From: JBHIKY01 sp042139015
GTDB taxonomy: Bacteria > Bacillota > Bacilli > Bacillales > Marinococcaceae
Length of the DNA stretch: 64,000 nt
Reading direction: 5' to 3'
Assembly: GCF_042139015.1 (NCBI RefSeq)
Contig: NZ_JBHIKY010000018.1
Coordinates: 1 to 64,000, forward strand
Below, one piece after another: positions 1-8,294 of the stretch. The notes beneath the pieces are model-generated. The model saw only the letters and a list, made by a program, of their open reading frames with translations. It ran no database searches and was not told the origin of the DNA. The translations under genes were made by a program, and so were the position numbers. Positions within the stretch are counted from its first letter, which is position 1. The number at the start of each line of letters is the position of its first letter.

Positions 1-293
1 TATTATATCTCACACATGAAAAAGACTAGAAAACAATTTTGTTTTCTAGCCAAAAATCGTATTTTATCGGGTACTTTTTCAGCAGCCTCGCTGCTCTTCC
101 CACTGGAGTCTTCGGACTTGTCCCCTGATATCTTCTATTTAGGATACTACTTTTTCTATAAAAAGGGGCTTTTGCTACAGCCCCCTTAGCTTTTCTTATA
201 TTTTTTGAATAAGAGTGAAAGCGAGTTTGCGAAGGGATGATCAACCCGATTTCCGTGCCGAGACACCCGCGGAAAGCTGCCGCCTTTATCTAT
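1..293. other. Intergenic region with repeat fragments, no supported gene
   Basis: I see no gene here. A perfect 24-base palindrome lies at 26-49 (arms CTAGAAAACAA and TTGTTTTCTAG). Around 98-115 and 259-277 there are short GC-rich blocks, CCCACTGGAGTCTTCGG and the reverse complement of GCTTTCCGCGGG. Both blocks recur near 52670-52755, so they are fragments of a dispersed Bacillaceae-type repeat. A 72-codon open frame on the minus strand (26-244) is lysine/arginine-rich, runs through these repeats and has no convincing start signal, so I do not call it. Confidence 0.6.
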
Positions 294-2243
294 TTAATTT
301 CTTATCCAGACAATCATTTCTCCTTCTCCACGATTGCTCCAGGCATAATACGGAACTGCCTTAATGTCTTTAGAAGTGCGTTCAAAGGTACTGGTAGTAT
401 ATAAACTTCCGGATAAGGAAGCGCGATCCGTTATGGTGCCTTTTCCTTGAATGGTCACTACCCCATTCAGCAGATGCGGCTCAAACGTTGGTTCGAGCTG
501 CTTTTTTTCATTAATTTCAATGTCCTGCAGATTTGAGCCATTGTCTTTTTCTTCGAGACAATATACCACCGGGCCACGCTTTAAGGCTACTTTTCCTGCA
601 TTCTCCCGTACTTCTGGATGAGAACGCACCACCTCCACAGGCATATCAAGCTCGATGTTAATCTCATCACCTTTTTTCCACGTGCGTAGGAATTTTGCAT
701 AGCCTCCCTCCTGGTTCACTTGGACTTTCTCTCCGTTAACGGTGATAGAAGCATTTTGGCACCAGCCCGGTATCCGCACAGCTATTGCAAATTCCTCAGA
801 TTTCTGCGGTTGTACGGTTATATTTATATTCCCCTGCCACGGATATTGGGTCTGCTGCTGCAGCTTCACGTTATTTCCATTCATCTTCACGTCTGTTTCT
901 CCCTGCATAAACAAATGCACATAGATCTCCGATTCATTTTTTGAATAAACATACTGCCCTAATGACGCAAGCAGCCGTGCAATATTCGGCGGGCAGCAGG
1001 CGCAGCCGAACCAGGGCTGTCTTGTTGTTTTCACACTGGACATATCATGACGGTGATTCGCCGTATGTGGCCATACTTCTAATGAATTTACGTAAAAGTA
1101 GCTTTGGCCGTCTAATGAAATGCCGCTTAATGCCCCGTTATAAAGAGCGAGCTCCATAATATCTGCATATTCCCGGTCTCCGTCTATCTGGAGCATGCGG
1201 TGTGCCCAGAAAATTAAAGATATGGCCGCACACGTTTCGGTATACGCGCGATCATTTGGAAGATCATAATCAACGGTAAACCTCTCCTGATATTCCGATG
1301 AGCCAATGCCGCCAGTAATATACATTCGTTTATCTATCGTATTTTTCCATAAGGTTCTGGCTACATTTAAAAGTTGTTCATCATTTTGCTGCGCAGCAAG
1401 ATCAGCAATGCCGCTGTACAGGTAAACCGCACGCACCGCATGTCCTTCGGGAGTGGTCTGTTCCTTTATAGGTGCATGTGCTTGAAAATAATCGTAATTT
1501 TTGAGATTAAAACGATCCGTTCCCCCGCGTTTTTCTTTTTCTATATCAAAATAATGCGGAGGCTGCTGGCCGCGCTCTTCAATAAAGAATTGACAGAGGC
1601 TGACGTATTTATTTTCTCCCGTTGCCCGATAGAGCTTCATTAATGCCAGCTCAATTTCCGGATGACCCGGATATCCTTTTTTCTTGCCTTCTTCCCTTCC
1701 GAATACTTCGATAATATGATCAACAAAACGGCTGCATATATCCATAATCTTTGATTTTCCAGTCGCTTCATAGTAGGCCGCTGCTGCTTCGAACAGATGG
1801 CCGGCACAGTACAATTCATGATCATCCTTTACATTGGTCCACTTATTGTCAGGTTCCTTGACCGTATAATAAGAATTCAAATAGCCATTGGCTTCTTGAG
1901 CTTCTGCAAGCAGGTCAATTACTTCATCCATCGTTTGTTCCCATGTACTATCCCGGTCGAGCTGCAGCGAAAATGCGACCGCTTCCATCCATTTATATAA
2001 ATCACTGTCTTGAAACACCATTCCATAATGTGTGCCTTCTCTTCTCCCCGCCGCAATTTCAAAATTTCTAATCGTTCCACTAGGCTCTGCCCCTGGTATG
2101 CGGTCATTTAATGCATCCCACTGGTACGGTATGATGGATTCCTTCACAAGCTTCTGCCAAGGGGTCCAAAACGCATCCTCCACTACTACATTTTTCAAGC
2201 TGATAGGCTCCATTTGAAGTTTGTCGCTCATAATATTAGACAT
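294..2243 (-). CDS. GH127 family beta-L-arabinofuranosidase
   Basis: Predicted glycoside hydrolase family 127 enzyme that removes beta-L-arabinofuranose from plant-derived arabinosides. The 649 residues are normal for the family. The zinc-thiolate active site is visible: Glu336 and Cys338 in ETCA, and Cys416-Cys417 in the CACCPPN motif, matching the spacing known for Bifidobacterium HypBA1. No signal peptide is present, so it should act in the cytoplasm on imported oligosaccharides. ATG at 2243 is chosen because GAGGAGAG sits about 8 bases upstream; the longer TTG frame at 2261 would start inside that ribosome binding site. A divergent AraC regulator and a sugar-permease stub lie upstream. 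The exact linkage cleaved is inference. Confidence 0.9.
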   Translation of the reverse strand: MSNIMSDKLQMEPISLKNVVVEDAFWTPWQKLVKESIIPYQWDALNDRIPGAEPSGTIRNFEIAAGRREGTHYGMVFQDSDLYKWMEAVAFSLQLDRDSTWEQTMDEVIDLLAEAQEANGYLNSYYTVKEPDNKWTNVKDDHELYCAGHLFEAAAAYYEATGKSKIMDICSRFVDHIIEVFGREEGKKKGYPGHPEIELALMKLYRATGENKYVSLCQFFIEERGQQPPHYFDIEKEKRGGTDRFNLKNYDYFQAHAPIKEQTTPEGHAVRAVYLYSGIADLAAQQNDEQLLNVARTLWKNTIDKRMYITGGIGSSEYQERFTVDYDLPNDRAYTETCAAISLIFWAHRMLQIDGDREYADIMELALYNGALSGISLDGQSYFYVNSLEVWPHTANHRHDMSSVKTTRQPWFGCACCPPNIARLLASLGQYVYSKNESEIYVHLFMQGETDVKMNGNNVKLQQQTQYPWQGNINITVQPQKSEEFAIAVRIPGWCQNASITVNGEKVQVNQEGGYAKFLRTWKKGDEINIELDMPVEVVRSHPEVRENAGKVALKRGPVVYCLEEKDNGSNLQDIEINEKKQLEPTFEPHLLNGVVTIQGKGTITDRASLSGSLYTTSTFERTSKDIKAVPYYAWSNRGEGEMIVWIRN

Positions 2244-2265
2244 TGTTATATCTCTCCTCAAAGTA

Positions 2266-2319
2266 TTATTTTACGGCTCCACTAGATAAGCCATTGACGA
2301 AATACCGCTGTATAAGGGA
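2266..2319 (-). pseudogene. C-terminal stub of a sugar ABC transporter permease (CUT1, MalG type)
   Basis: Read on the minus strand, this stretch encodes LIQRYFVNGLSSGAVK followed by a TAA stop. It matches the conserved C-terminus of MalG-type carbohydrate ABC permeases (QRYFVxGxxxGAVKG). Upstream of it the frame becomes unrelated AT-rich sequence, so only the last 17 or so codons remain. The stop lies 22 bases before the GH127 start, the spacing of an operon. I infer that a sugar transporter once preceded the arabinofuranosidase and was deleted. Confidence 0.7.
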
Positions 2320-2616
2320 GCTTGTTTTACATTTCAATTTTTCAGTTGTACGTACATCAAATTTCGAAAAATTTATTTTAATAAGGTAGATAAAAATGAC
2401 TAACAACTTATGAGAACTAATTTTACAGCATAGTACAACCTCCCCTCCTTTTTGATAATATCCCGTTATTAAATGGATTTCCTGCTATAATTCTTGTAGA
2501 GATGAACAATGTAATTAAATCTTATCACCGGTAATATTTTCTGTCGGTAGTCACAATGAAATAATAGATGCAAAAAAATGACCTATTTTATTTGACATTG
2601 TAGTACGGAGGAGCGT

Positions 2617-3507
2617 ATGTTTCTAAAAACGAGCGTGACCAGGCCCATCGAATTTATCTCGGCCGGCCAATTTATGTCCGATGAATCCTTCCGCCATGAC
2701 AAGCGGAAGATTGACAGCTATGAGTTAATAATTGGCGTGAATAAGACGCTGTATATTCAGCAGGGAAAGGAAAAATATGAAGTAAAACCGGGGCAGGCGC
2801 TTCTCATTTGTCCGGAGGAAGTTCACCAGGGTTATAAGGATTGTGAAGAAGATCTCTCATTTTTCTGGGTTCATTTTATAGGCCCGGACGAGGCACAATA
2901 TATTGATGAAGTGCAGATGTTTAAGGATATTTCACCGCTGAGAAAATCTCCCGGGTCGCGAAAGGTTAATACCGATGTCTATATACCGACATTTTCGACC
3001 ATCCAAGAGCCGGACAGAATGAACATATTGTTTCGCCAGCTATTGCATGTTGATAATGCAAATTACTATACCCGCCTCAGTGCAAATTATTTGTTGACCT
3101 CTCTATTAATCGAGCTGTCCGAACAAACGATTACAAATTTTTTTTACGATAAAAATCAAAAGCAGGTAGATTACAACCTTGTTCAAATGATGGAGTGGAC
3201 ACGTATCCACGCCTTTGAAAAAATTTCTGTTCAAAAAGTGGCAGAAACGTTCAATTACAATAAAGACTACCTGTCCCGGATGTTTAAACGCGAAACAGGT
3301 ATGAATTTAAATGAGTATATTAATTTATTAAAAATGTCCAAAGCAAAGGAGCTGCTGAGCCGCACCAATAAAAGTATAAAAGAGATCGCCGGGGTAGTGG
3401 GTCTATACGACGAAAAGTATTTTATGAAGCTGTTTAAAAAATATGAGGGGTTGACTCCTACTGAATACCGAAAAGCCTTCTACAGCACACATTGGAATAA
3501 AAAGTGA
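2617..3507 (+). CDS. AraC family transcriptional regulator
   Basis: A 296-residue sugar-responsive regulator. The first 100 residues form an AraC-type cupin domain (KPGQALLICPEEVHQGY is the usual sugar-pocket signature). Residues about 190-290 contain the double helix-turn-helix, ending in the typical VVGLYDEKYFMKLFKKYEGLTPTEYRK-like region. ATG 2617 follows a good GGAGG ribosome binding site. It is divergent from the GH127 gene across a 370-base gap, so it most likely controls arabinoside use; the effector is unknown. A TTGACA at 2590 is too close to the start codon to be its promoter. Confidence 0.9.
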   Translation: MFLKTSVTRPIEFISAGQFMSDESFRHDKRKIDSYELIIGVNKTLYIQQGKEKYEVKPGQALLICPEEVHQGYKDCEEDLSFFWVHFIGPDEAQYIDEVQMFKDISPLRKSPGSRKVNTDVYIPTFSTIQEPDRMNILFRQLLHVDNANYYTRLSANYLLTSLLIELSEQTITNFFYDKNQKQVDYNLVQMMEWTRIHAFEKISVQKVAETFNYNKDYLSRMFKRETGMNLNEYINLLKMSKAKELLSRTNKSIKEIAGVVGLYDEKYFMKLFKKYEGLTPTEYRKAFYSTHWNKK

Positions 3508-3512
3508 CCAGC

Positions 3513-3581
3513 TTAACGGCGCATAAATACAACGGCCAGGACGACGATAACGACGACGATCAATATAATACTCGTACTCAT
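3513..3581 (-). CDS. 22-residue single-pass membrane peptide
   Basis: A very short gene encoding MSTSIILIVVVIVVLAVVFMRR, i.e. one hydrophobic helix ending in two arginines. It has a strong AAAGGAGG ribosome binding site (3591-3598) at good spacing from ATG 3581. Peptides of this form are common in Bacillaceae, often tied to sporulation or membrane stress, but I do not recognise a named family. It sits between convergent AraC and divergent DUF1992 genes, so it is probably monocistronic. The composition and the RBS make it a real gene rather than chance. Confidence 0.7.
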   Translation of the reverse strand: MSTSIILIVVVIVVLAVVFMRR

Positions 3582-3700
3582 TGTCAATTTCCTCCTTTGA
3601 TGAAATCCTATTTTCGTTAGTATACCAAAGTAAATCAAATCCTATAGAAGGATTGCACCTCCGAGGTGGAGAAATGAGAAGGCAGAGGAGGTGCCGGTCC

Positions 3701-4042
3701 ATGCGTGAAAAATGGCGTGGTGATTTCATGCGCGGGCACGCGCAGAAATTAGAAAACGAACCGTTGAAAGGCAAAGGCAAAAAAATTCCCGAGCATGTGC
3801 TGCAGGGGGATGTGCTCGACCGCACGATTCAACATTCCGGCTTTAAGCCGGTGTGGGTAAAGCTGCAGCGGCAGATACACCAGGCTATTAAGGACGCTCT
3901 AAAATCAAATGACGTTTCTCCACAGAGGATCGTTGAGATTAATGAGATGATCCGCGATTATAACCGGAAGTGTCCGCCGCCGATGCAGCGCGGGCTCGTC
4001 TCGAAAGATACGCTGAAAACCAAGCTGCAGCTTTGGGAATAA
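3701..4042 (+). CDS. DUF1992 (DnaJ-C28-like) family protein
   Basis: A 113-residue protein resembling the DUF1992 domain found in bacterial and DnaJC28-like proteins. Supporting features are the early LKGKGKKIP stretch (family NPLKGxGKPLP), the aromatic WVKLQRQI helix and a basic DYNRKCPPPMQR segment near the C-terminus. There is no J domain. ATG 3701 is preferred because GAGGAGG lies 9 bases before it; an in-frame ATG at 3674, also with a GGTGGAG, would add nine arginine-rich residues. The biochemical function of the family is not known. It is convergent with speB. Confidence 0.65.
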   Translation: MREKWRGDFMRGHAQKLENEPLKGKGKKIPEHVLQGDVLDRTIQHSGFKPVWVKLQRQIHQAIKDALKSNDVSPQRIVEINEMIRDYNRKCPPPMQRGLVSKDTLKTKLQLWE

Positions 4043-4068
4043 GCTGCTTCGGATACGCCATTATTCTT

Positions 4069-4096
4069 AAAGTCAGCTTTTCCCCCGGCTGGCTTC
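4069..4096. terminator. Weak bidirectional hairpin between DUF1992 and speB
   Basis: GTCAGC and GGCTGGC can pair around a TTTTCCCCC loop between two convergent genes. The flanking T-runs are short, so terminator function is only moderately supported. Confidence 0.4.
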
Positions 4097-4105
4097 TTCA
4101 CAAAT

Positions 4106-4978
4106 TTATTTTACCCATCCGAGCAGCATTTCTCGTATAAACTTTGCCGCTACAATCTGGGTTTGTTCACTGGGATCATACACAGGAGCGACCTCGACTA
4201 GATCAGCCCCGACAACATTGATTTTTGATTTCGATACGGCGGTGATTGCCTCCAGCAGCTCTTTGGATGTGATGCCACCTGCTTCTGCGGTTCCAGTGCC
4301 TGGAGCGTGGGCAGGGTCGAGAACATCAATATCAATTGTTACATATACCGGCCGTTCTGCAAGTGCAGGAAGCTTCTGCTTAAGCGGCACCGCCACATGA
4401 AACGGATGAAAGCTCATCCCGGACGTTCGTGCATACTCAAATTCTGCTCTTTCACCGGAGCGGACTCCGAAGGAATACACATTCTCCGGCCCGATCAGTT
4501 CACATACCTTGCGGATCGGTGTAGAATGCGACAGCTGTTCTCCTTCGTAATCGGTGCGCAGATCCGTGTGAGCATCAATATGAATAACAGCAAGGTCATA
4601 ATATTTCCGGTGCATGGCCCGGATAATCGGCCAGCTTACTAAATGCTCACCGCCCATGCCGAGCGGAAATTTACCATCATGAAGAAATTTTTCTACTGTC
4701 TCTTCAATGCGATCAATGCTTTTCTGCGGGTTGCCGAACGGCAGCAACAAATCCCCGGCATCATGATAGCGCAGATCCTCTAAATGCTTATCAATATATG
4801 GACTGTATTCCTCAAGTACAAGCGAGGATTCGCGGATCCTTCCCGGCCCGAAGCGGGAGCCCGGCCGAAAGCTCACGGTCCAGTCCATCGGCATGCCGTA
4901 AAGGACTGCTTTACTTTCTTCATACGTACTTGTGCTTCCGATAAATACTTTACCGGAATAGGCTTCATCAAAATACAC
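4106..4978 (-). CDS. speB: Agmatinase SpeB
   Basis: Ureohydrolase converting agmatine to putrescine and urea. The 290-residue length is standard. The binuclear manganese ligands are all present: GGEH, then HIDAHTDLR, then TIDIDVLDPAHAPGTGT. It lies 14 bases downstream of spermidine synthase speE, the same operon as ywhF-ywhG of B. subtilis, so the pair makes putrescine and then spermidine. Start ATG 4978 follows a GGGGGAG ribosome binding site. Cytoplasmic; identification is firm from motifs and synteny. Confidence 0.95.
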   Translation of the reverse strand: MYFDEAYSGKVFIGSTSTYEESKAVLYGMPMDWTVSFRPGSRFGPGRIRESSLVLEEYSPYIDKHLEDLRYHDAGDLLLPFGNPQKSIDRIEETVEKFLHDGKFPLGMGGEHLVSWPIIRAMHRKYYDLAVIHIDAHTDLRTDYEGEQLSHSTPIRKVCELIGPENVYSFGVRSGERAEFEYARTSGMSFHPFHVAVPLKQKLPALAERPVYVTIDIDVLDPAHAPGTGTAEAGGITSKELLEAITAVSKSKINVVGADLVEVAPVYDPSEQTQIVAAKFIREMLLGWVK

Positions 4979-4992
4979 TCTGACTCCCCCTT

Positions 4993-5817
4993 CTATAATT
5001 CATCCCGGAGAAAACGCGGCAGGGCAAATGATGCTTTATGAAGCTCCGGCGTATAATATTTCGTATTGATTTCAAGAAACCGATCCGCGTCTGCTTGCAG
5101 CGGATCATATTTTTTTGAGCCGATCGTAAACGTCCACAATCCGCTTGGATAGGTGGGAATGTTTGCAGTATAGAGACGTGTGAGTGGAAAAATCTCTTTG
5201 ACATCCCGGTAGACCTGGTGCACCAGCTCCTTTTGAAACCACGGATTGTCCGTCTGCGCTACGAAAATTCCGTCTTCCCGCAGAGCTTTTGAAATTCCTT
5301 CGTAAAAGCCCTTCTCAAATAATTTAACTGCCGGTCCGACCGGTTCCGTAGAGTCTACCAGAATAACGTCGTATGCCTCCCGGCTTTCTGCGATATGCAT
5401 GAATCCATCAGCTACCTTCACGTCAACACGGGGATCGTCCAGTGCCCCGGCGATGGCAGGCAGGTATTTTTTCGAGTATTCAATCACCTTTCCGTCAATT
5501 TCCACGAGCGTTGCTTTCCGAACAGACGGGTGTTTAATAATTTCGCGGATAACCCCTCCATCTCCTCCCCCAACCACAAGCACGTCCATAGGCTCAGGAT
5601 GAGTAAACAACGGCACGTGCGCCACCATTTCATGGTAGACAAATTCATCGACCTCGGTTGTCATCACCATGCCGTCGAGGACGAGCATATTGCCAAACTC
5701 CTCGGTTTCTAATACATCTAACTGTTGAAATTCTGTTTTTTCCGTATGAAGCGTCCGCTTGATCCTGGCTGTAATACCAAAGCGTTCGGTTTGTTTTTCG
5801 GTGAACCATAATTCCAT
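4993..5817 (-). CDS. speE: Spermidine synthase SpeE
   Basis: Aminopropyltransferase making spermidine from putrescine and decarboxylated S-adenosylmethionine. The 274 residues contain the GGGDGG nucleotide-binding loop with the acidic ligand in LVEID, the catalytic-loop aspartate in ILVDSTEPVGPA, and the N-terminal WFTEKQTERFGI signature. It is the first gene of the speE-speB operon and follows a good sigma-A promoter (5849-5877). It is divergent from pbpG, as in B. subtilis. Confidence 0.95.
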   Translation of the reverse strand: MELWFTEKQTERFGITARIKRTLHTEKTEFQQLDVLETEEFGNMLVLDGMVMTTEVDEFVYHEMVAHVPLFTHPEPMDVLVVGGGDGGVIREIIKHPSVRKATLVEIDGKVIEYSKKYLPAIAGALDDPRVDVKVADGFMHIAESREAYDVILVDSTEPVGPAVKLFEKGFYEGISKALREDGIFVAQTDNPWFQKELVHQVYRDVKEIFPLTRLYTANIPTYPSGLWTFTIGSKKYDPLQADADRFLEINTKYYTPELHKASFALPRFLRDEL

Positions 5818-5848
5818 TCAAATTGCCTCCTTAACACATCCTCTATCT

Positions 5849-5877
5849 GTTATACCCCCTGTGCATCACTCATGCAA
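5849..5877 (-). promoter_or_regulatory. Sigma-A promoter of speE-speB
   Basis: On the minus strand, TTGCAT and TATAAC are separated by exactly 17 bases, about 30 bases upstream of the speE start codon. Confidence 0.6.
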
Positions 5878-5973
5878 CATCATTTTTTTCCTCCCTGTTT
5901 AAAAGCTGTGAAAATAACCGAAACTGGAGGATAAACCCATTATCAGCGAAAATGAAGGAAGGCGGATCATCCG

Positions 5974-8058
5974 ATGGATACAGTTCTGCAGAGAAGAAAT
6001 CAGCGCCCGCGCCGGCCAGGTCTGCTGCGAATTCTGTTCAGGCTGACGTTATTTACGGGAGTGGCAGGCTTATTTAGTGCAATTCTTATTATTCTTTATG
6101 CGCTTGCTCTCGAAGCGCCGCCCGTTCAGATCGAACAGTCGACTCTTTATTACGGGGCCGATGGCAGTGTTATCGGCGAACACCAAAACGGTAATAAACG
6201 CTACTGGGTGGAGCTCGAGGATATGGCACCGGAGGTCGAACAAGCCGTGCTTGCCATTGAAGACCGGGAATTTTACAAGCATAATGGCTTTGATTTTCCC
6301 AGAATTGCTTCTGCCATCGCAGCCAATCTACAGTCCATGTCAAAAGCCCAGGGTGCGAGTACCATCTCGCAGCAATATGCAAGGAACTTATTTTTATCTC
6401 ATGACAAAACCTGGTCCCGAAAACTAGAAGAAGCTTTTTATGCACTGCGGCTCGAGGCACATTACGAAAAAGAAGATATCTTAGAAGGCTATTTGAATAC
6501 GATCTATTACGGTCACGGGGCCTACGGTATTGAAGCAGCGTCACGGCTTTATTTTGATAAATCGGCCGGCCGATTATCGCTTGCCGAGGCAGCACTGCTG
6601 GCAGGTGTACCGAAAGGCCCGTCCTATTATTCACCATTTTCCTACCCGGACCGGGCACTGGACCGTCAGAAAATCGTCCTGGCTTCCATGGAGACTACTG
6701 GAGCGATCAGTTCGGAGGAAAGAAGAGTTGCCGAACAGGAAACTCTCTCATTTGCTGCTCCTGGAAGGCTGGCGGATGAGCGGATCGGTCCGTATTTCCA
6801 GGATCACGTCGAAAGCCTTCTGGCAGAGGAGTATGACATTGAACCAGGCGTGGTGGACCGTGGCGGCCTCCATATTTATACAACACTTGATCCAAAGCTT
6901 CAACGAATCGCCGAAAAGCGTGTCAAGCTTGAGATTCCAAACGGCTCTGAACTTCAGGGGGCTCTCGTTTCTCTCGACCCGAACACGGGTGATGTCCGTG
7001 CGCTCGCCGGCGGGAAAAGCTATGAGGAAAGTGCATATAACCGCGTCACGGATGCAGCGCGTCCACCCGGTTCTGCCTTTAAACCGTTTTTATATTACGC
7101 GGCACTGGAAAAAGGATTTACACCGCTCACCTCATTTAAAAGTGAAGAAACCGAGTTCGAGGTCGGCGAGAATGGTGAAACGTATGCGCCGGGTAATTAT
7201 GGACAGCGTTATGCCGATGATTTTATCACGATGGCAGAAGCACTCGCCGTTTCTGATAATATTTTTGCCGTGAAAACGCATCTGTTCCTCGGCCCGGATG
7301 CGCTGGTCGACGCAGCCAAAAAAGCAGGGATTCAGGGAAAGCTCTCCCCGCTTCCGTCTCTCGCACTGGGAACTCAAAATGTAAATATGCTGAATCTTGC
7401 TGCAGCTTACAGTCCGTTTGCAAATGGGGGAAATGCTGTGACTCCGCGCTTTATTCAAAAAGTAACCGATTCCGAGGGCAACGTACTCGTGGAAACGAAG
7501 CCTGAGAAGATGCAGGTGTTCGACGAACAGAAGGCGTATGTTATGGCAGACATGATGAGAGGCATGTTTGATGTGAATATGGACAGCTATACCTCCGTTA
7601 CCGGGGCATCGATTGCTCATTTAATCAATCGCCCGCTCGCCGGGAAAAGCGGCACAACAGATTTTGACAGCTGGATGGTAGGATTTGCTCCACAGCTTTC
7701 TACTGCGGTCTGGGTTGGTTACGATGATAACCGCGAAATGAACCACGCCGAGGAAGGCCAGATTTCAAAGCGGATCTGGTCGCAGTTTATGAGTGAAGGT
7801 CTGCAGGATGAACTGAAAATGGCTGTGCCGCCGCCGGATGACATTGTAAAATTAGACATTGATCCCGAAACGGGTCTGCTCGGTTCTGAAGAATGCGGAC
7901 CATCACGTGCCATTGCTTTTGAAAAAGGCACCGAGCCGGTGAAATCCTGTACAGATGAATTAGAGGAAGAAGCGAGACAAGCGCAGGAAGAATCGGAAGA
8001 AGATCTTCCCGAACAGAAGGAAAAATTCTTTGACCGGCTTCGGAAGTGGTTTGAATAA
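5974..8058 (+). CDS. pbpG: Class A penicillin-binding protein (PbpG type)
   Basis: Bifunctional peptidoglycan synthase of 694 residues with a cytoplasmic arginine-rich start, one membrane anchor (about 20-45), a glycosyltransferase 51 domain (EDREFY, Glu96; GASTISQQ at 127-134) and a transpeptidase domain. The transpeptidase motifs are SAFK (Ser367-Lys370), SDN (427-429) and KSGT (558-561). The tail after 640 is highly acidic. Its place beside speE and near ywhD matches B. subtilis pbpG (ywhE), a sporulation-linked PBP; an orthologous role in spore peptidoglycan is inference. ATG 5974 lies after a GAAGGAAGG stretch. Confidence 0.9.
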   Translation: MDTVLQRRNQRPRRPGLLRILFRLTLFTGVAGLFSAILIILYALALEAPPVQIEQSTLYYGADGSVIGEHQNGNKRYWVELEDMAPEVEQAVLAIEDREFYKHNGFDFPRIASAIAANLQSMSKAQGASTISQQYARNLFLSHDKTWSRKLEEAFYALRLEAHYEKEDILEGYLNTIYYGHGAYGIEAASRLYFDKSAGRLSLAEAALLAGVPKGPSYYSPFSYPDRALDRQKIVLASMETTGAISSEERRVAEQETLSFAAPGRLADERIGPYFQDHVESLLAEEYDIEPGVVDRGGLHIYTTLDPKLQRIAEKRVKLEIPNGSELQGALVSLDPNTGDVRALAGGKSYEESAYNRVTDAARPPGSAFKPFLYYAALEKGFTPLTSFKSEETEFEVGENGETYAPGNYGQRYADDFITMAEALAVSDNIFAVKTHLFLGPDALVDAAKKAGIQGKLSPLPSLALGTQNVNMLNLAAAYSPFANGGNAVTPRFIQKVTDSEGNVLVETKPEKMQVFDEQKAYVMADMMRGMFDVNMDSYTSVTGASIAHLINRPLAGKSGTTDFDSWMVGFAPQLSTAVWVGYDDNREMNHAEEGQISKRIWSQFMSEGLQDELKMAVPPPDDIVKLDIDPETGLLGSEECGPSRAIAFEKGTEPVKSCTDELEEEARQAQEESEEDLPEQKEKFFDRLRKWFE

Positions 8059-8120
8059 GAAGTTCTTCGAAACATTAACCACCTTTCGTCTCCCCCTGAC
8101 GGCTGTGGGAATGATAAATT

Positions 8121-8162
8121 AAAAAGGCAGCAGGCCTCTCGTCAGACAGCGCTGCCTTTTTT
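8121..8162 (+). terminator. Intrinsic terminator after pbpG
   Basis: AAAAAGGCAGC pairs with GCTGCCTTTTTT, giving a GC-rich stem and a T-run. Confidence 0.85.
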
Positions 8163-8243
8163 GACATTTACAGGCTTGCCGGAAAAGGCTGCAAGCACTG
8201 TAATTCTTTTTTCTAAACGTGTCTTTTCCCCTGCTCCTTCCGA

Positions 8244-8267
8244 TATAATATAGGAAAACGCTTTCAT
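8244..8267 (+). promoter_or_regulatory. -10 element and CcpA cre-like site before the penicillin acylase gene
   Basis: TATAAT at 8244-8249 is followed at once by AGGAAAACGCTTTCAT (8252-8267). This fits the cre consensus WTGNAANCGNWWNCAW with one mismatch. It overlaps the expected transcription start, a repressing position, so carbon catabolite repression of the downstream gene is plausible. The -35 box is poor. Confidence 0.5.
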
Positions 8268-8294
8268 TTCTGAGGGGGAGGCAGAAGCGCAATT

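Noticed and set aside
26..244. 72-codon open frame on the minus strand at the left edge
   Set aside because: It crosses dispersed repeat fragments and a palindrome, has a basic low-information composition and no convincing ribosome binding site.
2588..2616. TTGACA as -35 of the AraC gene promoter
   Set aside because: A -10 box 17 bases later would coincide with the ribosome binding site and start codon.
3403..3825. 140-codon minus-strand frame over the AraC end and the DUF1992 gene
   Set aside because: It is antisense to two better-supported genes and lacks its own start signals.
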